From: Topomyia yanbarensis
Lineage: Eukaryota; Arthropoda; Insecta; Diptera; Culicidae
Length of the DNA: 64,000 bases
Reading direction: 5' to 3'
Assembly (NCBI RefSeq): GCF_030247195.1
Contig: NC_080672.1
Coordinates: 366,908,271-366,972,270, forward strand
Shown: positions 1 to 12,960 of the stretch, piece after piece
How the letters are laid out: every line of letters begins with the position of its first letter
Position numbering within the stretch: the stretch's first letter is position 1
Made by a program: the position numbers and the translations under genes
Notes under the pieces: model-generated
Database searches by the model: none
What the model saw: the letters and a program-made list of their open reading frames with translations, nothing else
What the model was told of the DNA's origin: nothing

Positions 1-2103
1 AATATGTAAAACCGATTTGTGATGCCTATAGAACGAGCCACTGTCTTGGTTAGCTGCTCCTGTCATCTTGATTATTCGATTCTTTGTCGCTCATTACTTC
101 TGTATTGAACGGATCTGGGGACAGCTCTTTGGGTTGAACTGGACGCCATTGTTATTGACATGTCACATTTTTTCATCCACGAAATTCAGACATTTTGTAC
201 TAATTAGTTAATTCGTCGAGGAATATGAAGTCATTGCATCGAGATAGCGAAGATGGCCAACGGATAGATAACAGTGACGGAGACCACTGCAACCCTTAAT
301 ATTCCTGAATATCGAAGATTGTAGCTTCCTTGATCAGTTCGACCAGGAGCGCGAAGTTGTTGGTGACGGACGCAGACTTCCTCAAGTTATCACAACAAAT
401 TGTTGGAAAAATGCCTTCGAAGGACGAATTAAAGGTATTGTTTCAGGATAATTGCCTGACCTCTTCAACAATCAAGCAATAACGTAAATCCCTGAATAAC
501 GTCTCCGGTAGCGGGAACGGTCAGAGTGATGACGTTCAATATTGGATGAAGAAGGGTACGACGAGCGCTGCGAACAATCTAGTGAGATTCTTCTTTTTAT
601 ATTTATAATTTTCACTTTCGCGGATGTGTTTAATGGAATGGTTTCACTCAAATCCAAATGATTAACTGTGCCTATAGCAGGTGTGCGGGTCATGCATGTT
701 TGTGTTCGTCATAAGTGCCGTTTCAAGACAAAACGCAGTTTTGATAATGAACCCAGAAAGTAATTGAGGTACGCCTATCTGTTGTAGATACAGGTCGAGT
801 AGTGAAATTTAAAGGAGATCTAAACATCATTTTTAGAGCGAGTAAAGGCGCTTTATCCTAGGCTTAACAGCCAAGGCAAGGTGTAAATACCTCTGTCCCA
901 TCCCAAAGGAGTGACATTAACCTTCTTAGCAAAGTCACTCCCAACGATTTATCATATCCCCTTCAAACGGAAACGGTTGGAACGGTTGTCCTCGTTTCTT
1001 CTTCCTTTAAGTTTCAAAACGATTCGTCATCATTCAAATCATTTATTAATTGAATAATTTGATTGCCGTTTAATTTTGAAACATCTTTAAACCAAACTCT
1101 GCCCAGTGGGCCCGGCCGGTTTAATATTTGCGACATATGAAAATATACTTCAAATATTAATATTGACAAGAAAAAACACTATAGAATAACTGTAGTGTTT
1201 TCCAGGATGCTTTTCAATACTGGCTGTGTAAGGGTTAGAATAGTATAGAATAGAACTGGACGCCATTGTCATTGACTATTGAACACAGTGGTTTTCCACT
1301 CCACAATGCAATGTAGGCGGTCATAGATCATAGATCTCCAACAAGTGGGATAGAAGAGGACAACATTCCTTATGAAAAATGGTTTGAAATGTGACCAAAC
1401 TTGATTCAATTAAGAGTTTTTGATTGTAAATCATTTAAACAAATACCTAAAGAGAAGCGTCAAAAATTAGATTTCAAACGGACCATTTAACATTTGTGGG
1501 GTGCGCAAATAATAGTTTCGGATTATGAAACAAGGATACGCGTTTAATAGAAATGGGCAGACATGTAGTATTCTATGAATCTATCAGATACAATACAGAT
1601 ATTGACTACAAAAACTTGGACTTCGTCTGGAAAGATTTGATCCTATGTATAGGCTTTCACCACGGAGAACAGAACGAAATGGAATGCTGCTATAAATCCA
1701 TCTGCGAATAGCATTTGATTAATCAGTTCGTGAAGCTGGTTACGAAAGCACAAATGAAAGTCCAAGAGACGATGCCACCGATTGCCGCTGGTCAGGATTT
1801 AAACGAATATTGCGATATTTGAGGCGAACGAGCTTTTTAAAATAATTTATTTATCAATCAGATATTGCTAATAATTTTGATGATAGGAAATCAGTTCCAG
1901 GATACGCATTTCGTGGTCAACGCAACTACAACCGACGGTAAGCTTATCAACGAGTGAAGCCTAGGGACAGATCACTTGTGGTGCATTTTAAAAAATCAGT
2001 AAAATCAAATGCATTTACTTCCCATCAAAATAGAAACTTAAACTGTATTTTACGTTGCGTGTAAGACGTCAAAGCCTTGCAAGAAACTAGCTCTCCATCG
2101 AAC
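1..2103. other. Gene-less AT-rich stretch with a short direct repeat
   Basis: No reading frame here resembles a known protein and no RNA gene was recognised. One direct repeat is visible: 24 bases at 136-159 recur at 1253-1276 with a single mismatch, about 1.1 kb apart and in the same orientation. The rest looks like unique non-coding DNA. Confidence 0.5.
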
Positions 2104-2271
2104 CCCAGTTAAGCTCAGCCGGAAATGAACTGGAATTCTGGCTGGTTCCAGTCCGTATTCCGGCTCCAGTGACACAACCGATTCTAGTTAGAATCGGTTG
2201 TGTCACTGGAGCCGAAATACGAACTGGAACCAGCCAGAATTCCAGTTCATTTTCGGCTGAATTTTACTGGG
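2104..2271. repeat. 168-bp palindromic mini-element, family P, copy 1
   Basis: The whole unit is an almost perfect inverted repeat centred near 2188. It starts CCCAGTTAAGCTCAGCCGG and ends with the matching TACTGGG side. Arms are roughly 80 bp with only a few mismatches, so a single strand could fold into one long hairpin. A same-sized copy lies at 44611-44780 and a half copy at 43912-43990, which shows this is a dispersed family and not a chance palindrome. No coding capacity is credible: the frame crossing the right arm simply reads through the repeat. No certain target-site duplication was found; the octamer CATCGAAC occurs just outside the left end and a few bases beyond the right end. 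A non-autonomous DNA transposon (MITE) made only of terminal inverted repeat is the simplest reading. Confidence 0.8.
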
Positions 2272-4989
2272 ACAAAGCATCGAACGAAGCAGATCAGTGT
2301 AAGATATTTTTTGAACATTTTTTTACGAGAGATGTTTATACAAAATTGAAAATTAAATTTTTCAAATTGGATGCAAATTTGTTATACATTCCTAGAGTGA
2401 TCTACCCCTAGAATGAAGAACCCTTGATAGCACTTTGCACTGCTCCGTTGCGTTGCGTTGTGGCGATGATTTTGGTGGATTACACACTGACTTCATCATG
2501 TTTGACTGCTGATTATCTAAAAAGAGCTGCTTAGGAAATGCTACGAAGGAATTCATACCAATCCTACCCATATTAATACCTCAACAGCATGATAGCCATC
2601 ATTGCCGGCCGCCCCCATCTCCATCGTTCATGGGGAAGGATAAAGGATAGGGTAGACGGGAAGTGTTGATGCTCCACCTACTTAACGGAAGGACGACGAT
2701 TTATCAAACTCTTCAATAGGTGTCGCGGAGTTGGTATGGTCTAGGATTCGCTTCAAGCAAGCGATGCTACCTGTAAAGCATATTTTATTAGGTAGTTGTT
2801 TAGTTAGTCTTCGAGTACACGATAACTCGAAAAAGAAAATATTTTATTTAGTTTTTGGTTATTTTTAAACTCTGGGCAGCAGGCTACCGGGAGTAGCCTA
2901 TGTTCCCTAGACAATAGCAATTTGAACTACACACAGTCGACCGTGGAAGTATTGCCACGCGAACGAAATATTTATTGTATGCAAACAATTTGCCATCCTT
3001 AGAACGGCACTGGACAGTTCGAACTGTCATATGGAACGTGCTAGAAAAAGCTCTGAGACGTCATTGGCTCTCAAATGTGAAACATATCCACTCGACATGC
3101 TAATTAGATTTCATTATTGGTATTGCGAATCTTTTCTAAAATCCACATCGTGACATATCAGCCATGCGCCGCAAAACCGTGCGCCGAATCGCGCGCCCAT
3201 TTACTTTGCATTAGTGCAAGCGAAAAAACGATTTGACGTTTATTTTTGTTTCGTTCGTACTCATGTGTGAAACATATAGCAACAAATCGACGAAGTTTAT
3301 CTCGGGAGAGACAATACCAGTCAAATGATGTCGAAAGAGGTAGAAAGTACAGACACTTTATACACAGACTTGCGGAGACAAAAACAGTAAAACTAGAAAC
3401 TATGAACATTTCCTGGCATCACGGAAGATTCCATGAGCTTTGCATTGGCTTCCCCCTTTACTTCCCCTCTCAATACCGTAATGGTAGTTTGGCTTGCACT
3501 TTTTGACACTTAGTTAGTCTGTGTATAAAGTGTCGGTAGTCGAAAGTATTTTCTTGCGTTGATGATATAGAAAGATTGCTCTATTTTAATTATTTTAGGA
3601 CAAAAATTGTATAGTTTTACAAACATTGGAACTACAAGTAATAAGAAAACACATGTTTTTTTATTTGATACCAAAACATTCAGTCGAAATCGATATTTTA
3701 TTGCGAATTATCGAGACCTGGAATTATTTTTGAATTTTTGAGGTTAGGTTGGTTGTTTTAGATACGGCAAATGTTTACCAAGAATTTGAATTTATAAGTG
3801 GATAACCTTGACTATCGATACCTGCACTCTTTAATCCAGCGATTTTCGCCTACTGTCGTATTTCTTATCCAGATTTCAATATCCGAATTTCATTTTAGTA
3901 TAAACTGAAACTTCCAGAGGTGGAAAACATACTTTCTTCATCCAAATTACTTTTCATTAGAAGAAATAACATTTAATTAAAATATTGATTGCGTTTATAA
4001 AATTAAAAAAAAAAAATACTTTTCGGATCGTTTTGACAGATCAGTGTACAAAACTATTCATTTTCAATAAGAGTGGAATAGTGGGTAAAGTGCTCGAGCC
4101 CTTAATGAGTACAGAAGTTGTACGTCAACCTGAGTACGTTTGACCCATAATTTCTTGCAGTACAATTGTTACGAAGTGCGTAAAAAAATATTATAAAACA
4201 TCCATTTCACATTATTTCCCTCTCGTAAAAATATAGAAATCTCGATGCAAATCTTATTCTAAAATTGAATAAAAACTGTCACTGGATAGAATTTTTCCGT
4301 TAGTTGGATCTTCTAGAGCAGTCAAAGTTGCAGAACTGGCGCATATTTCTAGCATCCTCAGTAGTTTAAAATACCGTTGTTTTCAAAGCATTGCCGAAAT
4401 GTTCCGATTCCGCCACGGGTTCCGCTTCGAGTTGATAATTTGTAGGTTCCGCTACGATGCAGAGTTTTCAGGGTAACTCTATAAACAATCCATATTATGC
4501 ATATTACTGACTCAATATTGTTCAATGACGATTTTTTTTCAGTTGATTTACATCAAATGTTAAAGTAACAATTAACTTTTTAACTGATTTGACGTTCGAA
4601 GCAAGAGCCTACTTCGGAAATCCTCGAACCTTCAGATAAATTGGCTGCATAAAGTGAATCTGTTGCAAACATACAGTATCTGCATGGAGATACCATGCAA
4701 ACAAGGCCGGGTTGGAAGACTCGTTTCGAAATTACATCCGATAGTTTCGCCATCGTTTGTTCTACCGGATATACCATCCGTTTCACCACCCCCGTTCATG
4801 TTGTGCCTTTTTCTGTACCCTGACATGTATCCTGCGTTCGTTCGAAAACAAACAACCACGCACTCGTTATTATTCCCGGAGATCCTGGCAGCTGACCACG
4901 CGCTTTTGTCCCGTTTTCCAGCCACGTCTAAAGCCAGACCGATCCGATTGAACCCCATCTGCACTGGCCGGTCCCGCTGCCTGGTTAAG
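2272..4989. other. Gene-less stretch
   Basis: No recognisable gene, RNA or repeat. Several short frames exist on both strands but none shows a domain, a coding-like composition or a homologous copy elsewhere in the window. An A-rich run lies near 4006-4017. Confidence 0.45.
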
Positions 4990-7300
4990 TATGGTTAGAA
5001 AAACGAAGGCGAGCAGGATGAGGAGAGGAAGTCGTTAAATTTTATTCATTAATTAAGATCCGACCGACAGAGCAGAAAGCCCGTTCCGGGATCTGTTTTG
5101 TTGCGAGCCAAGGTCTAGCGTAGACCTTCCGGAGTTGGACCATGGGAACACGGCACTCGGTGTTGTTCTGCTGAACGCAGCAACTAGCAACCAGCAGCAG
5201 CAGCGAGGTCAGCGCTTATTTAAGTGAAGTTCAGTTGCAGCTATGCAACAGCAGCAGCAGCAGGCGTCTTTGTTGCACGTCTCGTCCTAGCGTGGGTGTG
5301 ATGCGGGGTGGTAGTAGCACCATGAAGCTCACTGCGGCTGGCTGGTACACGATACGAGACACGCATACTGATCGGTCCTCGTCGTTCCGTTTTCTCCGGT
5401 CCCGGTACCGATGGGGGCCATTATTATTATTTTACCCAATAATTTAGCGCTCGGCCGATAGAGGCAGTAAAGCCTGGAACGTAAATTCAAGACGAGACTA
5501 TTGGGACACGTTTCTGCAATAGGCTTTTTGCTTGCCAATTTACGGCCATAGCATCATCAGCTCAGCAGGCTGTGCCGGGGATGGAACCAGCAAGAGCGTA
5601 ATGATGGGACTCTGATGTATACAATTTTCGGAATGATGCTGACAAGGAAAATTTTAGATTTCGTAATTATATTATGGAGATGGTGGTCATGGGTGGGTCC
5701 GAACGGAACGGAAGCCTTGGTGGCAATCGGTGCGAAATATATATGTATATACATATGTATGAGCACGTCCGGAAAGTGGGGTTCTGGACTTTGCCAAAAC
5801 CAACGATGAGTGGGATGCAGCACATCGATCACTTCGGGCAGCCGGTTTTGGACCGGAAATGCAAGGAGGAACGAATGTAGAGTCCGTAGAAGAAGAAACT
5901 CTCCCGACTAGCACGCACATGTGCATCCTGGTTTTGCTGGTCGGTGCTTTGCTAAACTCCTACGCACCCCATTCCCCCCATCCGAAGTCAGAGTGAAAGC
6001 GATCCTTTTATGCATGCAGAGTGCGAGCTCATGTGTGCAGGGCGGAATTCTACCGCTATGAAAGGCCCCAATCAAGTACAACAATGTGCCGTGGCGTTGG
6101 TGTGTACACACACTTACTATCCACCCATACAGTCAGTACACCGAATCCTGCCAGTAGTTAAAGGATCCTGCCACCAAACCGCGGCAGCGGTGGAAAAGGA
6201 ATGTGGGGAGGAACGCAAAAGCACCATGCATATGCGAAGAGATTGCTTTCTCGTGCCACCCGGAGACCCAGTACCGATTCCGGACCCCGGGGGAGGCTTG
6301 GCGAAAAACCGAAAACCCATTTTAGAGCTGCCACCGAAAGACGAAGGAGTACGGGTGAAATTGCGATGAATACCGACCGCAACCCAGAGCACCAGCACCA
6401 ACAACCGCACACACCACATTCTCGGCCGGGATTTTCTGTATCGGGTTGCCGGTTTGGGGTGTGCGGCAGAATCGACGGTTTTTTGATGGGCTTGGAAGGA
6501 GTATGTTTGAATGCGAACATGTCTGAGAAAGTATTGATTTTGTTATGAACTCGCGCGAGAGCAATCGTGTGCACTTGGGGGTTGGTTCTGCGTTGAATGC
6601 CAGTGTGAAGTGTCTCTGGAACGAACAAAAAAAACATTTTCACAACAAATCACGTAACCTTCGAGACATCGAATTTTCTCTCTTATCGTCCGAATTCAAT
6701 CGACCTCTCGTAACGTCCATTGTGTCCAACCATCTGTTGACGACAGCTGGGACGGTGTAGGCAGCAGTTGTACACACCTCTCGTTCGATAGAAAGCGTGT
6801 CACTGGGAAACACACAGAAAAAAAAGCCTAAACAGAAATCGAAAGTAGTCAACATTGCATCATACGCACCTTGCCGGCATCCCAAAACGGCCCCCAATCG
6901 ATCTCAGCAGGAGGGAACATACTTTTTTTCACTCTACTTATACTGTTCCCCTTCTCGTGCTCGGTTCAATTCTCATAACTCGTTTCCATATCTTTTAGTC
7001 GCCGTCATTGTGCTGCTTGCATATGTAAGAGGGACCACTTTTGTGTGGCCGAAAAGCATCACTGCCTTCTTCATCGTCATCATCACCATCAACAACAACA
7101 ACAGCAACAACCATCTGGGAACCAGCAGGCAGCGACTGTGGGTCTCCTTCACCCTCCGAATAAACACGTGCGAATTTCCCACAAACGCACGCGACTTGTT
7201 TTTGCCCATCGAAGCAACCAAACAAAACCGACCAAGTTGAACTGTCAAAAACTTCTCCCTCCCTTCCCTGTGTGTTTGTGTGACGTCCGTTCGGTGCCGC
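4990..7300. other. GC-richer unique island with CAG/CAA runs
   Basis: This block is clearly richer in GC than its flanks and carries short trinucleotide runs: CAG at about 5190-5205 and 5248-5266, and a CAT/CAA/CAG run at 7069-7112. The last would read as His then Gln residues in one frame, but no domain follows and no splice-bounded exon is evident. It contains no transposon signature. It may hold untranslated exons or regulatory DNA of a nearby large gene; this is inference from composition only. Confidence 0.35.
7069..7112. repeat. Trinucleotide run (CAT/CAA/CAG)
   Basis: Interrupted triplet repeat with CAT and CAC triplets followed by CAA and CAG triplets. On the plus strand one frame gives a short His/Gln run. 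It is probably simple-sequence DNA; coding use is not supported. Confidence 0.6.
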
Positions 7301-8939
7301 TACGCTACACAGTTTCTCTCACATATGGTTGTGATGGAATTTTATTAATAAATTTTATTAATTAATTAAGTTTTACCTTCCCGTGTACGTTACTTGCAGT
7401 CTGCAGTCCCAGACAAAGCGACATGTCTGTCGCTGTCAAATTCGGTGGCTCAGTTGGGTACTTTTCGAATTGTGCCGTTGTATGTGATAAGTCGAAAAGG
7501 TGGTTTTGCAACCACCCTGTACGCCATTTTCAAGACGCGGTACGTATTCCTTTTTGTTAGTATGCCAAAAAAACGTAGATAGTGTTTTGTCCAGTGTTCT
7601 GTGAACCGACTGCACGGCATGCATGTTAAAATTTCATACATCAGAGAAGAAAACACAACTTCTGCGATATATCACCGAAACGACAATGAACATTCAGTTC
7701 ATTTGTCGGGTCGAAGGGGGCGGCTGTGGGTCTACAGCTTGGAACATCATCTGCGGGCACACAAACATACAAACTTGTCTAACGGTAACGCTACGGTACG
7801 CGGGGCATGCATGATATGTACTGCGGCACATCTGGCGGTGTGCACTATAAATATCCATTAATTTTCACACGGTGACATGAAGCGGCGATGGTACGGTAGT
7901 ACGGGTTTCGCTCAATTACGGTCGCTAAGACAGGCAGTGCCATCTACGGATGCAGGGGCCAAGTAGAAGAGCGGTTTTAACAAACTACCAGGTAGACTTA
8001 GACCAGGTCAGATTCTAACCAAAACCGAGCTTCTAAGCGACCCGAACGCACACAAGGAAAAGCGCATGAAGTCACTCGTCGATAAAAATTAAAAAAGGCC
8101 TATCCGATAAAACTCGAGTATACGAGTAGACGAAAATCAGTGAGAAAACAAAATGCTGAGTTTCTCTAAGTATTTTTGTTCTTGTCCAGCCTACCCTCCT
8201 TTTAGTTTTTACTAGCTGTGCAGAAAATCGTTGGAAAAATACCAAATATTACCTAAACTCGCTGTAGAGTGTATTTAGATTTTTGACAGCTCATTTACAG
8301 CCGCAGATGCAAAGTCAAACAAAAGGAGTTTGGTTTGTTTTGTACAGGAAATACCTAACCGCAACCGATTTTTGTAGCGCAAAATGTTTTGTTTTCCTCA
8401 CGAAATAATTCGCCACCATTTCTTTTTTGACGGGAATAGAACGGCTTATTGTTTTGCAACGTATGGCTCACCGCTGTTCCTAATGATCGTTCTAGCTTTT
8501 GTGAACGATTGTTGTCAAAAAAGCAATAATTTTTGTGTGTTGGGGTTCTCTTGCCACGAAAAAATGACCGCTGAATTCTTTGTCCAGCAAACGATGGTGA
8601 CAGCGGCAGAAGTAGGCGGGATAGTTTGTTTTGGTCGAGCAACAAAGGTGGTCATCGTTTTGATTTCTGGAAGTTTTGAACATTGTTCGTGTATGTCCCA
8701 TTCTAAACTTTTTTGACAGGCCTGTTTTACGAGTGATAAATATCAGAAAAAGTACCGGCTCGTGACTGGAAAGTTTTTGTGTGATGTTGGGTCACTGGAA
8801 AAGGTAAACTAATTACCAAGAAGCTGCCGGTTAACTATGAAGGACTCAGAAGACACCGATTCGCTCTCGCTGTGCCTTATTAAGGTGAAGATATGTGGAA
8901 GCCTTGTTGCTAGGCACCGACGCGCTTGTTTACATTGAG
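7301..8939. other. Gene-less stretch
   Basis: No recognised gene. A 110-codon open frame at 8384-8716 (plus) has no recognisable domain, and a similar-length frame overlaps it on the minus strand, as expected of chance frames. Confidence 0.4.
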
Positions 8940-9284
8940 AAAAAATAGAATTCGAAGGGAAAATTCAAACGCACAAATAAGAGTTTTCGGACATTTTCCT
9001 ACGGTCATCTGCACATTGGCAGAAAATTTGAAGTTGAGTTAGTAAATGATTAAAGCTTCGCGGGTGTTTTTTCAGTAGTGTGTGATTAAAGTGCATTTGA
9101 AAAAGTGTTCTGAAAACGGGAAGAAGAAAAATAAAAGCATTTTGAAAAGAAACCCCAAGTGAAGAGGGCTGATATTTTCGCACAAAATAAGAGCTATAGA
9201 TGGAATTCCGTCTAAAACTCGGGTTGATTGTATAGGAAAATGTTCTAGCTTGCTCAAGTATCAGTTTCGTGGTACACCGGCAAG
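8940..9284 (+). other. Possible 5' untranslated exon ending at a splice donor
   Basis: An A-rich purine-biased segment ends in GGCAAG followed directly by GTTAGTG, a good match to an insect 5' splice donor at 9285. Upstream composition resembles insect 5' UTRs, and there is no open frame from an early ATG. No acceptor or protein-coding partner could be identified, so this is a weak guess. It could equally be a chance donor match in unique DNA. Confidence 0.15.
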
Positions 9285-10230
9285 GTTAGTGTATTGAAAA
9301 ACGTATTTTTATATTTGCTCATGTCAGATACATGGTTAGGCAGGGGAGAGGGATGTGTGCGGCGTAGCAGCTATGTTGTGGCTCGCATGTATAATGTCCT
9401 TAAGCGCCAAGAAGAGGCAGAGGATTTACCTGACGTAGCCCACTGTAGTGTCTACTTGGACCATTTACGGGAAGTGGATGGGACCGCCGATTATTTGCCC
9501 TGTCGCTAGTGAGGTTCCAATGAAATAGCCAATCTCAACTCCAATCAATCAATCAAGCTAATAGCAAAAGAACGCTGTAGTGCAGTTAACGGAATCATTG
9601 GGATAACTCGACTGTTGTGGTCCAGGTTGTCGAAATAAGATGGAAACATCAGCCTTGTCGCCACTATGCAGTAGTAAATCAGTGTAAATTAAGCAATGGT
9701 GGATGCACTGAGAGAAGAGTTGAAAAAATTTAAAAAAGTTTATATTTATTTGTTTTCCTTTTGTTTATTTATGTAAGGAAATTTGGGATTCTGGTAGTCA
9801 TACCTAAGCCGCCCTGCCATCAAGGGTCTGCTGGACTGGTAAAAATAGAACCCGACTGCTTACATTTTCCCGTGGTGGTGGAGGAACGCTATGTGGGAAG
9901 CTGAGCTGCAAGCAACCGGGCGGGTCATAGATGGTGGATAATGCTTAGCCGCGATAGCAACTAGTTGTGATTCGCGACCCGTACAAGTGGCGGGGGCTGA
10001 CAGCGGGTGTGGTAGGACGAGGTAGTGGGCCCTACACGTTCTAGGCCTAAATACCACATGCCCTAAAGCAGCCCTGACAAGGTGAGCCAGCGCCGCCATT
10101 AAATAAGCGCTTAGTCCAAATCTCTCTCCTCACGTGATCCTTCAGCGTTACTGCAAGGTTGGCACTCATAAAAATAGCATACTCAGGACAAAATTGGCAA
10201 AGACGTACGCAGCGGAAACGGACAAGGGAC

Positions 10231-10866
10231 TGGAAACTTGGGACATGGAACTGCAGGTCGCTTAACTTTATCGGGAGCACTCGCATACTTGCCGATATAG
10301 TGAAAGACCGAAAGTTCTACATTGTGGTGCTGCAGGATGTGTGTTGGAAGGGGTCTGTTCTTCAACATCGGCATAATTAACGTGCATAGTCCCCACCTCG
10401 GAAGTAGCGATGACGACAAAGATGAATTCTACGCGCAGCTGGAGCGTGAATGCGATCGCTGCCCAAGACATGATGTCAAGATCGTCATCGGCGACCTTAA
10501 TGCTCAGGTTGGCCAGGAGGTGGAATACAGACCGGTAATTGGAAGGTTCAGCGCCCACCAGCAGACGAACGAGAACGGCCTAAGACTAAGCGATTTCGCC
10601 ACCTCCAAGAACATGGCCATAAGGAGCACCTTCTTCTAGCACCGCCTCCTGATCGCCGCAACAAACAGAGACGCAAATTGATCATGTTCTGATTGATGGA
10701 CGGCACTTCTCGGACATTATCGACGTAAGGACCTATCGGGGCGCTAACATAGACTCGGACCACTATCAGGTGATGGTTAAACTGCGTCCAAAACTATCCG
10801 TAGTGAACAGTATAAGATACCGGCGTCCGCCGCGGTATAACCTGGACAACGTACGCGCAGCATCTT
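10231..10866 (+). pseudogene. RTE-like endonuclease domain, frameshifted
   Basis: The endonuclease nicks target DNA to prime reverse transcription. Motif TWNCRSL lies at about 10243-10263, with its Asn codon at 10249-10251. The motif that is normally QE reads LQDVCW, so the usual catalytic Glu is Asp (codon 10336-10338). After a frameshift near 10340-10366 the second part contains GDLNAQVG (Asp codon 10493-10495). After another shift between 10640 and 10674 the third part carries [13 protein letters not shown] and SDHYQV (10755-10772). All motifs are in the expected order but in three frames. The neighbouring linker and reverse transcriptase are in the same orientation and are parts of the same original ORF. 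Loss of frame and the Glu-to-Asp change both indicate decay. Confidence 0.8.
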
Positions 10867-12941
10867 GAAGCAGCACCGCCATCGGAGGAGGAGCTCATCG
10901 ATGCTCCCTTTGAGGACTGCTGGACCAGGACTAAAGTAGACAAAAGCAGTACAGTGGAGAGCGTCCTGGGATACGTACAGAGGAGTCGACGGAACGATTG
11001 GTTCGATGGCGAGTGCCAAGAGATATTGGACGAGAAGAATGCAGCACGCGCAGCGATGTTGCTTCAAGCCGCCCGTCAGAACGTGGAGTCATATCGACGG
11101 AAGCGAAAACAGCAGAGTCGTCTTTTTGAGGACAAAAAGCGCCCCCTGGAAGAGTCTGAGAGAGAGGAGATGGAGCTGCTGTATCGTTCTCAGGAAACGC
11201 GGGCGTTCTTCAAGAAGCTGAATGACTCTCGCAACGGTTTTGTACCGCGGGCCGAAATGTGTAGAGACAAGGAAGGTGGCATCTTGACGGACGAACGTGA
11301 AGTGGTCGAAAGGTGGAGGCAGTACTACAATGAACATCTGAATGGTGCGCAGGCGGACAATCGGGCGTTCGAGGAGGACGAATTTGTCAGTGTCGCAGCC
11401 GACGGGGATGTACCGGCGCCTACTATGAATGAGGTTAATGAGACTATTCAACAGCTCTAAAACAACAGGGCAGCTGATAAGGATGGTCTAGGAGCGGAAC
11501 TCTTCAAGGTGGGTCCGGAGAAACTGACGGAAAGCATGCACCGAATAATCGAAAGAATCTGGTACAGAGAACAGCTACCGGAGGAGTGGAAGGAAGGGGT
11601 CATCACCCCGATATACAAGAAAGGCGACAAATTGGACTGTGAAAACTACAGAGCCATCACAGTGACAAATGGCGCTTACAAAGTGCTATCCCAGATTCTG
11701 TTCCGGCGCCTATCACCGCTGGTAAATGGATTTGTCGGGAGTTATCAGGCCGGTTTCATCAACGGCAGATCAACAAACGACCAAATCTTTACTATACGGC
11801 AAATCCTCCAAAAATGCCGTGAATACCAGGTCCCGACACATCACCTGTTCATCGACTTTAAAGCCATGCCACGGTGACACGGTGGACCGTGTAGGGCTAT
11901 GGAAAATGATGGACGAGAACGGCTTCCCTGGGAAGCTGACAAGACTGATTAAGGCTACGATGGATGGTGTAAGGTGTTGTGTCAAAATTTCGGGCGGCTT
12001 CTCGGGTCCGTTTGAAACGCGCAGGGGACTAAGACAAGGCGATGGGTTGTCCTGCCTGCTGTTCAATATGGCGCTGGAAGGTGTAATGCGAAGAGCGGGG
12101 TTCAACATGCGGGGCACAATTTTCACGAGGTCCGGACAGTTCGTGTGCTTCGCTGACGACGTGGACATAATCGGTAGAAACAAGGAGACGGTAGCAGATC
12201 TGTATACCCGACTGAAGCGCGAAGCAGCACGAGTAGGACTGAAGATAAATGTGTCTAAGGCGAAGTACATGCTGGCTGGCGGAGCCGATCGCGATAGGGA
12301 ATGCTTGGGCAGTAGTATTACGATCGACGGCGACGAGTTCGAGGTGGTTGATGAGTTCATCTATCTAGGCTCATTGGTGACTGCGGACAATAACACCAGC
12401 CGGGAGATCAGAAGGCGTATTATCTCTGGAAGTCGTGCTTACTATGAGCTCCACAAAACTTTGAGATCCAGGAAGCTTCACCACCGCACGAAATGCGCCA
12501 TGTACAACACACTGATTAGACCGGTGGTTCTCTACGGGCACGAAACGTGGACAATGCTCGAGGAGGATCTGCAAGCACTCGAAGTCTTCGAAAGAAGGGT
12601 GCTGAGAACGATCTTCGCTGGTGTGCAGGAGGATGGCATGTGGAGGAGAAGGATAAACCACGAACTTGGGCGACTCTATGGTGAGCCAAGTATCCGGAAA
12701 GTAGCTCAAGCTGGAAGGGTACGGTGGGCCAGGGCATGTTGTGAGGATGCCGGACAACAACCCCACCAAGTTGGTTTTCACCTCCAACCCGGCAGGTACA
12801 AGACGGAGAGGAGTGCAGCGTTCCCGGTGGCTGGACCAAGTGGAGCAGAGCCTGGCGAGTATCGGGCACCTGAGAGGTTGGAGACAAGCAGCAACTGACC
12901 GAGTGACGTGGCGGAATATTGTGGAACAGATTACATCATGA
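10849..12941 (+). pseudogene. RTE-like reverse transcriptase with C-terminal segment, broken
   Basis: RNA-dependent DNA polymerase of the same element. A charged linker (NDWFDGEC, then EEMELLYRSQETR) precedes the polymerase fold. Recognisable blocks are EEWKEGVITPIYKKGDK, GSYQAGFINGRSTNDQIF, HHLFIDFKA and the catalytic FADD box at 12149-12160. A nonsense TAA stands at 11458-11460 where a Lys codon is expected before NNRAADKDG. A frameshift occurs near 11866-11876, just after LFIDFKA and so within the first catalytic Asp region. A one-base insertion near 12732 throws the conserved C-terminus (MPDNNPTKLVF to WRNIVEQ, 12741-12938) into another frame. No full-length protein could be made. Confidence 0.85.
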
Positions 12942-12960
12942 TAATATGATGTATAATCAG

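Larger units (their letters stand above)
9790..12960 (+). mobile_element. RTE-like non-LTR retrotransposon, dead copy
   Basis: A single long coding region of the apurinic-endonuclease plus reverse-transcriptase type runs left to right and is followed by a short 3' tail with no long poly(A), as in the RTE clade. Endonuclease motifs lie at 10246-10763, the linker and reverse transcriptase at 10849-12731, and the C-terminal segment at 12733-12941. The 5' limit is uncertain: 9790-10150 is GC-rich leader-like DNA without a frame of its own and is included on that basis. The copy carries one nonsense codon and at least four frameshifts, so it is inactive. Clade assignment is from recalled family patterns (mosquito RTE/JAM-like elements) and should be confirmed by phylogeny. 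Confidence 0.8.

Noticed and set aside
2169..2411. 80-codon frame starting inside a palindrome
   Set aside because: It reads through the right arm of the family-P element. The other copies do not preserve a frame.
5210..5240. TATA-like TATTTAAG with an initiator-like TTCAGTTG
   Set aside because: The two are only about 14 bp apart, about half the normal spacing.
6010..6643. Several overlapping 100-160-codon frames on both strands
   Set aside because: Mutually overlapping on opposite strands with no domain; typical of GC-richer non-coding DNA.
11770..12360. 196-codon minus-strand frame
   Set aside because: It is the antisense shadow of the RTE-like reverse transcriptase on the plus strand.
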